Source: Parelaphostrongylus tenuis (Eukaryota > Nematoda > Chromadorea > Rhabditida > Metastrongylidae). Taken from it: a DNA stretch of 64,000 nt. The DNA lies in NCBI GenBank assembly GCA_019055375.1, contig JAHQIW010000495.1:82896-146895 (forward strand), in the 5' to 3' direction. Below the pieces are notes generated by a model that was not told the DNA's origin, searched no databases, and saw only the letters and a list, made by a program, of their open reading frames with translations. Positions 38,301 to 51,438 of this stretch are shown here, piece by piece; within the stretch, counting starts at the first letter, position 1, and every line of letters starts with the position of its first letter. The position numbers and the translations under genes are program-made.

Positions 38301-41300
38301 AATCCCTGAGGAATGCGCCATGAATTCGTCTTCAATTTTTGACTTCGCTTGAGGTGATTGAATGCATATCTGGTCTTTACAATGACTCGCGGTGGCCTCC
38401 CGCTGAACCTAGTCAGTGCTGCTTATCCTCCCAGACAAGTCTGAGAACGGTCTGGCGCCAATCAACCGACCGTGGAGGAATGGAAGATTCGGTGAGCCAT
38501 GAGCGCAAGATCGCACCATTGACCTAGTGTGCGACTCAAAGCAACTTTAACCACTGCGCCACATACGCTCATTGTATATTGTCGCCAATTGTATACATGG
38601 TCCAGAATATTGTTACGGAAAAGCAATTCCTCTCACATCACAGGGACGGCAGATGTTGGAAATTTGCTATCAGAACTCCAAAATTCACCAAAGAACTCGC
38701 CAATACATGCATTCAAAAAACTTTTTTTTTCATCAAAAATCCTAGACCACTACAAATTTTAGTTCGTTCAGTTAATCTAAACTAGTTGGAAGAGCCTGAT
38801 TCAAACGCGCAACAATGTTCCGGAACGTTCTTGATGGATATCATGGAAGGTGCCGAATATTTATAATTAACAGAAGTGCTGCTAGAATAAAAGTCTTTGT
38901 ACTCATGAATCATTGTCTCTGCTTCGAAATTAATAAGTACATTCGACATCTGTTGCAATCAGCTGCCTTGATTATAGCTCCATTTTATAGCTTTTTCTAA
39001 TTGAAAAGAAAGCTCATTCATCGTAAGATGTGGTTGTATCTAAACTACTCTTTGCGACGTTATGGCCACGCGATGGGGACCAAGCTAGCCATCTAAAACT
39101 TGTCCGCTGTCATATTAAGAGTTGCGGGCGAACCTAATGATCTTGTGCCACTATTTCCTCGTTGCCCTGCCAGATTTTAATGCTCATATCATTTTTAAAA
39201 ACCGACGAAAACTTGGCGCGTGAACTGCCTGCATTTACTTTGGGATAAAATCACGAAGTGGTTAAAAGTTAATCTTGCATACGAATCACACATGGACGCC
39301 AATTTCTACCTTTCTTAGAAATACAAGATCTCAAGTCAAAAGTAGCGCATAATTAAGAAGAGTGTCTCAAAAAATTGATGAGTTTCCTGAAGAGTGCTCT
39401 AATTACTAACTTTCCCAACTAACATAAAAGTGATCACAGTCATCCGTTCTTTTATTGAGCTCGTGCTCAAGTAAACTCAAAATGAAATGAATTAAAGCTC
39501 TAAATGACCTAGGAATTTTGGACAATCAGAGATTAAAAAGAGACAATGATGAAAAGAACATTCACAATAGGTTTACGGTTGAGAAATGTGCAAAGCTTTC
39601 TCAGCTACAAAAGAATACAGAATTTTAAGACTTAGGAAAAGAGGGAAATTAGAAAGAGATTTGTACAGATCTATTTGTAGTCCACTTACTCTACAGTGGC
39701 TCTCTTTTTACACAACTTGGACTTAGTGATATGCTCATCTCCATTCTCAGTCGTAAAGAGTCACCAACTCAAAGTACCATAATCTTCCAATATATGTAAC
39801 ATCACGCTTGAGAACATTTATTCGCGAACTGATCCTTTCGACTTATGCAGAGTAAGACGCCAACCAGTCAATTTGCACTCGAACATCGTTTACCGATGGT
39901 TTGGAAAGGGACGGGTCATTTGCCTCGGATATCATAACAAAGTTCCATTTACTCATCCATTTTTCTCTGTAGGCAGTGTTTTACCTTTCCGTGTGTAATC
40001 TCTAAAGTCTTCAATCGATGAGAGATGAATTACAGAAGTCCAGGAGCTTTCCACTATCCAACAAAGCGTGTCCAGATTCTAACACTAACGCGTTAAAGCA
40101 CTTTATTATCGACTATTTTAGAATACCTTGGTAGAAACATTTGATATTTAAAGTCTTTCAGAACGTTTTTAGCCTTTCTTTTTCTTTCAAGGTTGTTACG
40201 TTACAAATCGTTCGTGGCTTACGGGCCATTTTAGCGGTATCGCCATCATCGGAGCCACTCGCCCTCTATGAGAGAGTTGAGGCGGCGAAGAATGATACTA
40301 TCACGTAGTCTTTTACGGTTTAAATCAGTATAGCCATAATTCTGTTCGTTTATTGACGTTCGGGGGCGCGCGCAGTACAGTGATTACAGGCGCCCTGCAA
40401 TATACGAGATCGTTGATTTGATCCCGTGTCCTGGGTTCTCCAAGTCCTGTATTCCTCCGGACTCGACAAATTGGAATTACCTTTGTGCTAATTCTTGAAG
40501 TGCGATGCATGATGCAACCCTAAGGGTTGATCAATACCGATCACTCTATTGCACAAAATTCTATCAACCTTTAGCCTTCACGTTTACCGGTGGCTTAAGA
40601 CGTTTGAAAATTCATTATTACGAAGTTCGGCAAAAGCGATAAACTTGTGTGGAGAATAAAAACACTGAAACTAATAACTACTTCGCCTCTGCAAACCATA
40701 GTACAGCCTAAACTCTCCACTTTGATGTATGTAAGCGAGTAGAATGCAACAACACAGAGGAGTTGATCAACGTCGACAATTTTTGCTATACTTTAAAAAT
40801 TTGACACCTTTACCGTCAACGACTACCTAAAAATGCAAACAGCACCTAAGTCATGACGATTTTCAACAAAAACTAAGACTATACAGGTACTTATCAGTAT
40901 CATTTCAGAGATACACCAGTTCGGCACCAAATAATCACAAAAAATTGTGAACCTTACAAAAAACTTATTAGGGATGCCTATGGTAAGCAAGAAAAAGTGT
41001 GAGTACCGTTTAGATGAACTAACTGACTACCGACTGCCCTCATGAGATTTTGAAGAAATTTAGCAACACTTCAAGTGTTATTACACTCAGAACAAAAAAT
41101 AAAAAAGTATAAAAGCTCTTGCGAAAAATTTTGGAAGTTCTCATGTACTAACAAAAATCAACCATGAAACTCACGAATGATGATACTGCTGGATGAATGG
41201 ATCACTGAGCAATTTTGACGCACTAGGCCTCTGGAGTGGATCCGGTTCAAAACAGCTAAAAAGAGTTAAAAATAATAAGCGATAGTAATTTGAAGATATT

Positions 41301-44300
41301 CAAAAAAAGTCTTAGAAAACTGTACAGATCAAAAGAGCAGTGAAAATATGGGACAAATTGGCTAATCGAGTTCTACTTCCGCCTCGCTATTTATATCTAT
41401 TCCAATTCTTTTTATTTACCAAGACTTATGAGGCAGAGCTAAACCAAAGCAGTGTTTCTCCAAAACCTTGGAAAATTCCTATTATAAATTATTTCATGTC
41501 ATTGAATGAGCAGTTTTGAAATGCCATATTTCAGTATCCATCTATACATTGAGTTTTATACAATCGTGTGCCATCTAATCGGCGGAACAATTGAATTTTA
41601 CAGAACTCGACCTTTTGATGAAATGTCTGCATTTCTCTGAGATGTCTGTAGGAAGTGGAGGATGCGTCTTGAACATTCCTACACGAAACATAGCAGCTTG
41701 AGGGTTTTGCATCTGAAAGTACGCTGATGTACGTCTACTTTCAAAAACGCTAAAAACCACATGATAAAGCACCGACTTCGACAAATGGCGGACGTCCAGT
41801 GGCCATTTCAACCATTGTACAACCGAAGCTCCAGATGTCTGCTGGTGCACCGTAGCCACGCTGACCATGATCGATCACTTCTGGTGCCATGTATTGTAAG
41901 GTACCTCAATAAGTTATAATATTGCTACCGCCTCTAAAACAGAAAATTTGTAGAAGGAAAGAATATCTGTTTCGTACCAGTAAAGGTTTCCGTGACGGGA
42001 TTCAAACCAGCTAGTCGTTTACAGGTTCCAAAATCACTGATCTTACACACTCCGCTATAGGTGTTCACTAACACATTGTCACCTTTGATGTCTCGATGGA
42101 CGATTTTCTGTTCGTGAAGATACCTAAGATTGATTCAGCGGTACAAAAAATTTGCGTATGCATGTATGGATTCTTATAAACATATAAACATGTATATGTG
42201 CATATATATATATATATATATATGCATATATATATGCTCCGATACCCTGACGGGACACTTACAGCTTCGAGAAGGGCTATGGAGAAAATCATCCACCAAT
42301 ACTGCTCGGATTTCTTCGCTAGCCATGTCCTCTTACCGTCATATAAATTGAAAGAGGACGAATATGTCGTTCCACCGGTCCTCCCTTCCAAAATGCGGCA
42401 TGCTATATCGTCGGTGAAAAACAGAACAACATCCGGTCTAGACAGGATTAGACCAGAACACCTAAAGAACCTGCCCCCAGTTCTCATCAACACCCTGGCT
42501 CGGCTCTTCACTCGCTACCTGTCAGAATGCAAGGTCTCTATTCAATGGAATATCAGCAAGACCGCATTATTGCTCAGAAAGGGAGACCTTCACGACATAG
42601 GCAATTATCGCCCAATCTGTTTGCTGTCCGTTGTCTATAAACTCTTTACTCAAGTCATCCTAAACAGGATCGACAAAACACTGGACGAAGGACAGCCATG
42701 CGAACAAGTAGGGTTCCGAAAAGGATTCAGTACCATAGACCACATCCACACGATTACAAGACTTATTGATGTTTCAAGACTTTGATTCAGTGGAAACAGA
42801 AGCGGTTATAGAGGCTCTGGATAACCAGGGCGTCCCTACTCGGTACATAATGATCCTTCGTGAACTTCAGAAAGATTTCACGACACAAACTATCATTGAC
42901 GACAGAAGAGGGGTTCAACAAGCGATACAACTTCGCCAAAACCATTCACTGCCACCCTACAAAACCACGCGAACATTAGAATGGAAAGAAATGGGAGTGA
43001 AAATTGACGGTCGACAATTAAACCATCTTCACTTTGCTGACGATATCGTTCTCATAACACCAAACATCAGCCAAGCAGAACGAATATTGACCGATTTCGA
43101 TAACGCCTGTGGAAAGACTGGTTTTCAACTAAATCTAACGAGACTATGTTCATGAGGAACGGATGGGTTTCGAATGCCCCATTCACGCTCAACGGAACGA
43201 CAGTCTCCGAATGTTCCAGTTATGTCTATCTAGGTCGTGAAATCAACATGAAGAACGACCTAGCTCCAGAGTTGAGCAGGAGGAAACGAGCGGCTTGGAG
43301 AACGTTTAAGAGCATCGAAGATGTAGTGAAAAGGACAAAAAAAACATCCGACTCCGTGCCCACCTTTTCGACTCGACAAATATCCCTGCTCTAACGTATG
43401 CAGCAGAAAGCTGGTCGCTACGTAAGCAGGATGAAAAATCACTTGCCGTTATCGAACGCGCAGTAGAAAGGTCGATGCTAGGAGTATCCCGTATCTCGCA
43501 AATAAGAGAAAGGATGCAAAGTTCCGACCTATGTCAACGATCGAAAATCAGAGACGCCGTTCTACACTCCAGGATATCGAAAATAAGGTTGGCCGGACGC
43601 GTGATGCACTTCAACGACAACCGATGGACGAGAGCCGTTACCGACTGGATTCCTTGGGACGTCAAGCGCTCTAAAGGAAGACTACTGACCCGCTGGTCCG
43701 ATTTCTCCACGGAAGCGATAGAAGAAAGATATGATGCTCAGCGAATCCCTAAAGCGAGGAGGACCCACTGGGCTACTCTTGCACGCGATAGGGAAAGATG
43801 GAAGAGTTGCTGGTAACCGCTCGAGTCACTCCACGATCAACGGGACGACAGGTGAAACAGGTGATGTGTTGTATATGCACTCAAGCATATATATATATAT
43901 ATGCATATATATACATGTATACACACATGTACATATATATATATATATATATAAAGTTGAGCGGCTTTGAACTCATGCCTATTTACACAAATCAGTCGAG
44001 TTACTTTCTCATCGTTTCCATGAATGATGTAAACACTTTTGAAAAATTTCATTTTTTTAAATACATGAGACAAACCTTGTTTTTTCATGAGAACTTCAAT
44101 CATTTGAGGGCCTAAACCTCGGCATTTTTAAAACTGTATTAGTCATAATATTTGTATTCTGAAAATGTCTTCCTAGTGCGTGTAGCAACGCGTATAAGAT
44201 TATGTTTCACCTCCGGCGCGAATTTTTGGCTTGGCTAAGGTTTAATAAGAATGGCTTTCAACAAAGTTTCCGTTCTTAGCCGAAAACTATAGAAACGGAG

Positions 44301-47300
44301 ATTTTGAAACTGTATTTGGCTTCTGAGGTCTTCATAGAACAAAAAAGATATTATGTTTCGCAATTAGAGATATATGCACCAAAGCAAATGATCGTGTGGA
44401 GTAAAACATGTTATATCACAATATCAAAAATCTAAAAATTTATCGAAACAGATTAGAAATTTTTTTCAAAAAAAGCAAAGAACGCGTTTCTCAGGACTCG
44501 TGCCGCGAGCAACGATTTCAATGCCGCCTCAAAAATGAGCGTTTTCGTAATCCAATCAAACATTCTTTCCCAGTTCGAGAAAACCCTTAGATTTTTCATA
44601 TATGGATTGTAGAAGAGACCTGCTCTATCGCTCAATATGCGACAGCTTTTTTGGTTCATAGTGCAGCTATAAAGTTAGGAAGTCTCTCTGAAATGCTTGC
44701 GCATAATTGTATTTTTGTTGGATACAACGCAATATGAAGGTCTTTTTGAGAACAAACGCAGTATTAGGATCACCAAATATAAGGCTTTCGAACTGCTACT
44801 TAGAATGAAAAATAAAGGCTCCGTTCAGCGAGAAAGACTTCAAAAACAATCAAGTACACGTCGCCCCAAACGACTCAAAAAAATTGCGAAACCATGATGA
44901 GAAATTTTGAGATATTCAATGGAAAAAAGCACTAGAATAGTAGTAAAGCTTAAAATCATTAACAAACCGTAGTCCTTCAAGAATTTGTTTTCCATACAAA
45001 ACCATGGCTGGCTCGTTCAAAGGACCCCATTTTGATCGTAGTAAACTGCTCAGACTTCCTCCGGGAACATGCTCCATGAAGATCAGAAACACATCATTGT
45101 CTGTATCTCTGCAATAGACTTCTACATTATATACGTACTTTCATGATTTCTAAGAATAATGTGAAGAGATGTGGGCACTGTCTTGTCTAAAAGCAAATCA
45201 AAAAACATGCCGCATATTTATATATAAGCATAAATCAAAATTTTTCAAGGCCATACGAATCAACGGCATAACGTAATAATTCTCAAAATGATGTACCTGT
45301 GCACAACGTCACAACCGAGGTATTGTACGATATTCTGATGACTGAGTGTTGAGTGTAAATTGATTTCTTCCATGAGTGGTTGCACCTGACAAGCGCTTCG
45401 TCACAATGAAAACTCAGACACCGATATTTAATATACCAATTACCTCTTCATCGTATTTCACTTCAATCTCCTTCACAACAATTTGTCGCTGTGTTGTCAC
45501 ATCTCTAGCCGAATATACTACACCGTACGTGCCTTTGCCAAGTACCACTCGCTCACCGGTCGAAGTCAACTCGTATTCAAACTGGAATATCACTTCATGA
45601 ATCATAAAATTTGTTTGGCAACGTCGAAAATCGAAATTTCAGTTCATTTTGACTCACATGCATCTTTTCCCCGTCCAAATTGGAAGTACTTTCCCTTGAT
45701 TGCCGTCACCTTCAGTCATTTCCATTAAGGTGTTTATGACTCTATAACTCGTGTAACTATGTTTTGCACATCCTACACAAAACAATATCATATGTAAGAT
45801 AAGGCCTAATATTTTTTATCGTAGAACGAAGTTGAATGAGAATTCGCAATCTAATCCAAAATACAAGGGAAACTTAAGGAGAGGTTGCTATGAAAAAGCT
45901 CATATTTTGGCTCATAATCAAACATTGATTACAATTCATATCGAAAATACCACCTTGTCACATCTATTTGTATTTACGAAAATTTAGGCAATCATGAGTC
46001 CCAAGATTCATGCCTTACTCAGTACAAGATCCTTTCAAGCACCAGAGAGAAACGCTTTATAAAACACTGAAAGTTGCTACTAACTTGTTACAGTGAGCAG
46101 CCGACGGAAACACGAGGTTGAAATCGTCCGAGTTCTCATGTACATAGAGGAACATTGAACGATCGTCACGTTTTGAAGCCGAAACGGCTTTGATATTGCC
46201 AGCAGTGAAGTGCCATCGATGAATACCTTGAAAAAAAAAAAACTTGACAACTCAGTTGAATTTAACCTTATGAAACAAATTTTTGATAAATTTTTTCTTG
46301 AAGCACTGATCTACGCAGTGAAATTCAGGTGCAACCACTATCTAACTAAGAACTCTAAAGACATTTCATTTGAATTATTATAGTGAAAAACGAGAATCAT
46401 GTGTTCCTAAATGGTACCTCGAATATTCACTAACGTGATGGTAACAACTGGACAGTACAGAATTATGCAGATGTGTGGCACATAAATAGGAAGAAACTTC
46501 ACCTTTCGGAAAACGTGAAGTCTACTACGTGAAATGAACAAAAAGAATTTTTAGAGAAAATAGGATTCAAATAATATACCAGGTGGAGGCTTTTTCTGCT
46601 GACTATTTTCAAGGACATGGCTGAGTATCATCGACTTTTCGGCAACGTTCAGTGTGAGATACGATGATGTGAATTGCTGAAAAGAAAATAAATTCAAGAA
46701 AATACATCGGAATAAAACTTTGCACTCCACTACAAATCTCATATATCAAATAATTTTTTTCAATTACTCACTGATGTTATAGTATTGGACTTTCAATAAA
46801 TCCTTTACTATAACACACTTATGAAAAGTCTCTCTCAGTACATATCGCATTCTTAAAGATCTGCACAGACTAGGGTCAACCCTTGCTCAGTATCGGTAGC
46901 CATAATGTGTAAAGTTGTATAGAAATAAATTCCATGTTAGGTTCTTCCTGATTAAGAGGGAAAAAATGAAAAATCGATCTCATTCGCTGGACAGGATCTT
47001 TTCATAGAAGTGTTAGTAATCACTCGAAAGCTTAGATTTCTGACTCGAGTCACACATGGCCGGTTTTCAAATCACACTTCTATGACGCTGGGAGATTCAT
47101 ACAAAACTATGTCTCAGACGTGCATATTTCTCGCCGGACAGAGCTCTTTCTTTGGACAGTTAGTATCCTCCACGCGCATTCGTCTTCTATAGGATGGTTT
47201 GATTGAATCATGATGACGTTCGTGAAACACGTTCCGTGCTCCAAAAGTGGTTTCTATCTACAAATTCAAATGGTTGACGGTAGCCACGAACAAGTCGGCC

Positions 47301-50300
47301 ATCGTTTGGGTTATCTAAAGTACGCTTGCACTCCACTCCACTGTATCCACTCATCTGCTCTCCTTATTCCTACTCCTTTTATCGTGATCGGTCAATCTCC
47401 GCTATCGATGTGTAATTCTTTGGATCTCGAAAATGGGTCAAATTCCTAAAATCTATGCTGTGTATGTCAGCCAGACATTGTGTGCCGGATGAAACTCAGA
47501 TTACATCATTTAAGTGATGTGTGGTTGATCCCAAAACTCTCAAAGTAGTCTTCAAACTTGACCCTCCATGATTATTTCATTTCACCTGTTACACATGGCA
47601 GGGAGAGACGTACCTCACCTCCAAATGTTGACGATGATAACATAAAATACCAACAAAACATATAACGATTGTTCAAAATTAGGCCGATTGTTTATGCAAA
47701 AGCATCTAAATCAAATTAAAGCGCATCTAAAGGGACAAAGCGTTCAGTGCTGATTAATTTCTTTGTGATGTGCTGCGCATTAGACTCCATTAACTGTCGC
47801 AAAGGTGACTGAAATAAATTTTTGATGTCTGTATTAACATGTGAAGCCTACTGTCATAGCTTAGCTGCGTTGTTGTCCTTCCAATTAAAGCTCTCACCGA
47901 TCTTCCTACTCTGTAAGTAAAGAGGGCTCAATTTGCCCAGTCAAAGAATCGAACCATTGACCACGTGTACCGTAGACCACCTCTATTCACCCTATCTAAT
48001 GAATTCAAGCGTAATTACATTTATGAAGTCCTTTTAACACACACGATGAATGACCCACCTTATTAAGCTCTTGAATCAAGACTGGAAAACGGGCACACGT
48101 CACATCCGTCTCCGAATCGATAGCTTCCATAAAAAATTCGGACCAAAACAGGAATTGCTGCTTTTCCTTAACGAGCAACAAGTTTGTTCATGGCGAGGCA
48201 GTGCACATCAGTGACGGTAAGACTGAGAAAAACGACTAAAGCGTCATCTCTTTAATCTATCATTCTAATTCCGAACCTCACGTATATAATCCATTTTCTA
48301 TAAAAGAAATTGATTCTCAAAGTAAAATAACATCAGAAGAACACACTCACTTTCTCGATCGGACTAAGTGTAGCTGCACAACGATTGATTAGCTTGATGT
48401 TTTCCATCGTTGATTTGAGAAACATAAAACAAGTAAAATTAATCAAAGTTTTGTTGTTCACGTCTTCACCAATTTTAAAAGTGAACCCAGTGGTCCACGA
48501 ACCGAATTGGTCACCTTGACTATGCAAAAATTTTTCCGCAATATTTATTGGTTGTAACAATCCTTGAATTAATCTTTGGTTTGGCTCTGCGATTAACCAC
48601 AGACATGTGGAGTTGAATAGCACATGACAATCACGGAGACTGATGTTGAAGAAGTATTTTTTGAACTTACAATTGTTTCCGGATATTAGGAGAGAATGGA
48701 ACGATATTTTCTTATTCTAATCATTCATAAATAGTACCTACATATGTAGTAAGATCTTTAGAAAATGATAATTCCTAGAGTTTTCTTTGTTCTCATTGTG
48801 GATTCACACAACGCAATAACCAAAGTGATTTCTACTCCCGTTGATGTGTTTAATAAGCAGGTCTTTCCCCACAGCTTGAAGAAAAGAAGGATTTCTCTTA
48901 CTCTTTTAGTAAACTCTCGCCAAATTCACTATCGAACATTACGAACAAATCTATACTTGAAAACAAAATTCAAAACCAAACGTTTCAAATCTTAACATAG
49001 ACTTAAGTAGAGAACATGCTTTGCAAAAACTTCTCAGCATGTCTTTTCTGTGCCAATAATGGGGACCCTACAAAATTTCCCAGTTAGGCTTTGCACCGGT
49101 GGCGGTATCAATCTCGAAGCAAGCACGCGCGTCCAAACGCGACGTAAACTGGTGACCACTACTTTATCATACAACTGCCATGTACTAGGTTTTTGAAATT
49201 CTTATTGACAACAAACGAAAAGTCTGAAAAGAATTTTAGAGAAAATATCTATGCTTTTGGAGCGATAACGATAAAACCTTTTTCAAAATTCACTAATTTA
49301 TAAATCTACAAGTCCTCTAAGTATAAAGAATTGTCGGCAGTTATACAAAAACCAAGTTTGGGTCATATGCTTCAAGAACACTGACTAATATCTACTATAT
49401 TGTACTATGATAAGAATCACTATTCACTTTGTCTTCAGTTCGTCACAGTTGCTTAGAATAACTGCTCGGCATAAGAGCTATGGTAAATCCCTAGTAAGAT
49501 TTTAAGTATTAGGTTATATAGTTCAAACGAGGCATATGACGCAGTGGTTACAGGTGCTTTGCGTTGCACACAAGATTGATGGTTCGACTTCGCGATCACG
49601 GCTCATCAAACCATTCATTCCTCCAGGATCGGTAAATTAGTACCAGGCTGGTCTCGGGCTCGTCTGGGAGGCCAAGCAGCACTGACTCGATGCAGAGGGA
49701 GGCCACCGCGAGCCATATATGCATTTGATCACCTCAAATGAGTGAAAAAACTGAAGACGAATGCATGGTGCTTCCCCAGGTATTGATCAACGCCGAAAGT
49801 TTTATCCTTTATATTTTATTTGTACTGTAAGAAAAATTAGCAATATATAAAAAAAATGCTTACCATACCGGCGGCTTCAACATGGCCATTTTCAACGCTG
49901 CCTCACAAGCCTTCTGATAGTTCTCAGCTAGTACAGGATACCTAACGGACACATAGGGATTAAAAGATATTACAACACACTTCCAACGGAATAGCCCACT
50001 ACTTTTAAACTTGAACTAATCGATTAACACTTACCTCAAAATATGTAGCAACATCCCAGTAATCAGTGAGCTGATGTAATGCACCTTTTCGTCCCAAAAG
50101 GGAATTTAAAACCACTGCTAAAAAATGGAGGTTGAGTTCAAAAATAATCACGGAAGTATTTTAGTATTTTTATAAAGGTGGGTTTCACAGCCCACTGGAG
50201 TCAATTGCTGTAAGTTCCTTTTACACTTTTTCCTATCTTACTTCAGCACAAATATTCCTGTGAGTCTCAAGAAAATATATTTACCCTCAAACTCACAGAA

Positions 50301-51319
50301 GATAAGCATTATTAGATAGAGATTCCTGGAATTGAGCTCTAGTACTTTCTCAGAAAGCGTTAGCAAATTGTTATGAAAAACAAGTATTTGACAACTTGAA
50401 GGCTACTGCTAAGATCACCAGCTTTGAATTATGCTTAACACATTTTTACGTAAATTCCAGTTCATATGTTGTGAAGATAATCACCACTTTCAACTCTAAA
50501 GGACATATTTTAGTTCTCAGCAAGCTTATATCGGATGGAATGATACATAAGAATCCATATGACTCTTTAACAATAAGACAGAATTATGATACTTAATTTA
50601 GCTCACATTTTCCATGGACTATAAGACTTTTTTGTTGTCAATTGGAATGAAATATGAGAATTCATATGGCTCTCTAACAACAAGACAGAATTATGATACT
50701 TAATTTAGCTCATATTTTCCATAAACTATATGACTTTTTCGTTGTCAATTGTTCAGACTCACATTTCAAACATTGAAATGACACTCAGGGTTTCATGGAA
50801 TAAGACGTGGTGATATCCAACAAGGAATGTATCACTGACGTTTGCAGCTTTTACATTCATGTTAGTAATTTTGAGAACTTAATCTTGCTTCCAGCTTCTT
50901 CAGAACTTTCACTCTTAGGCTTAAAACTCAGTCCCTTCAACTTTGTGGCCAGTTCTTCACAATCCTCACTTTGGTAACAACGACGGTAGCCACCCTTACC
51001 CTTTAGTTTGATAACTGAATAAGTGACGTCAAGTTACGCAAAAATTTCTGATAATAGCAAATTAACTGCGAATACTATCGAGAAAAATTATTCTTAGAAA
51101 AGCAGAAAGCGCAAAATCTCTTCTGTCACTTGTCACTTCATTTGAATCGTATTATACCACAGTTTTCTTTCCCTATTATGCGGGTTCGCAGTACTTCGAG
51201 AAGCCGATCCGTTATCGCCCTCTTATACGTCGTAGAATACTAGTAGAGCATGGCTTTTTGTGAACTCGAGGACAGTCTAGTCGCTGCTTCCATAGATATA
51301 CTATGTTTAAATATACATA

Positions 51320-51367
<48 letters not shown>

Positions 51368-51397
51368 CACGCACGCGTAGATACGCATATGTACATA

Positions 51398-51438
<41 letters not shown>

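Noticed and set aside
42068..42511. 147-codon minus-strand frame overlapping a kinase exon
   Set aside because: It merges the true kinase exon at 41,978-42,123 with antisense of the retrotransposon and a TA tract. The splice donor/acceptor and family match define the exon, so the long frame is an artefact.
43837..44103. 88-codon minus-strand frame next to the RTE relic
   Set aside because: It contains a microsatellite translation and no kinase motif. The true neighbouring kinase exons at 42,123 and 44,968 join directly.
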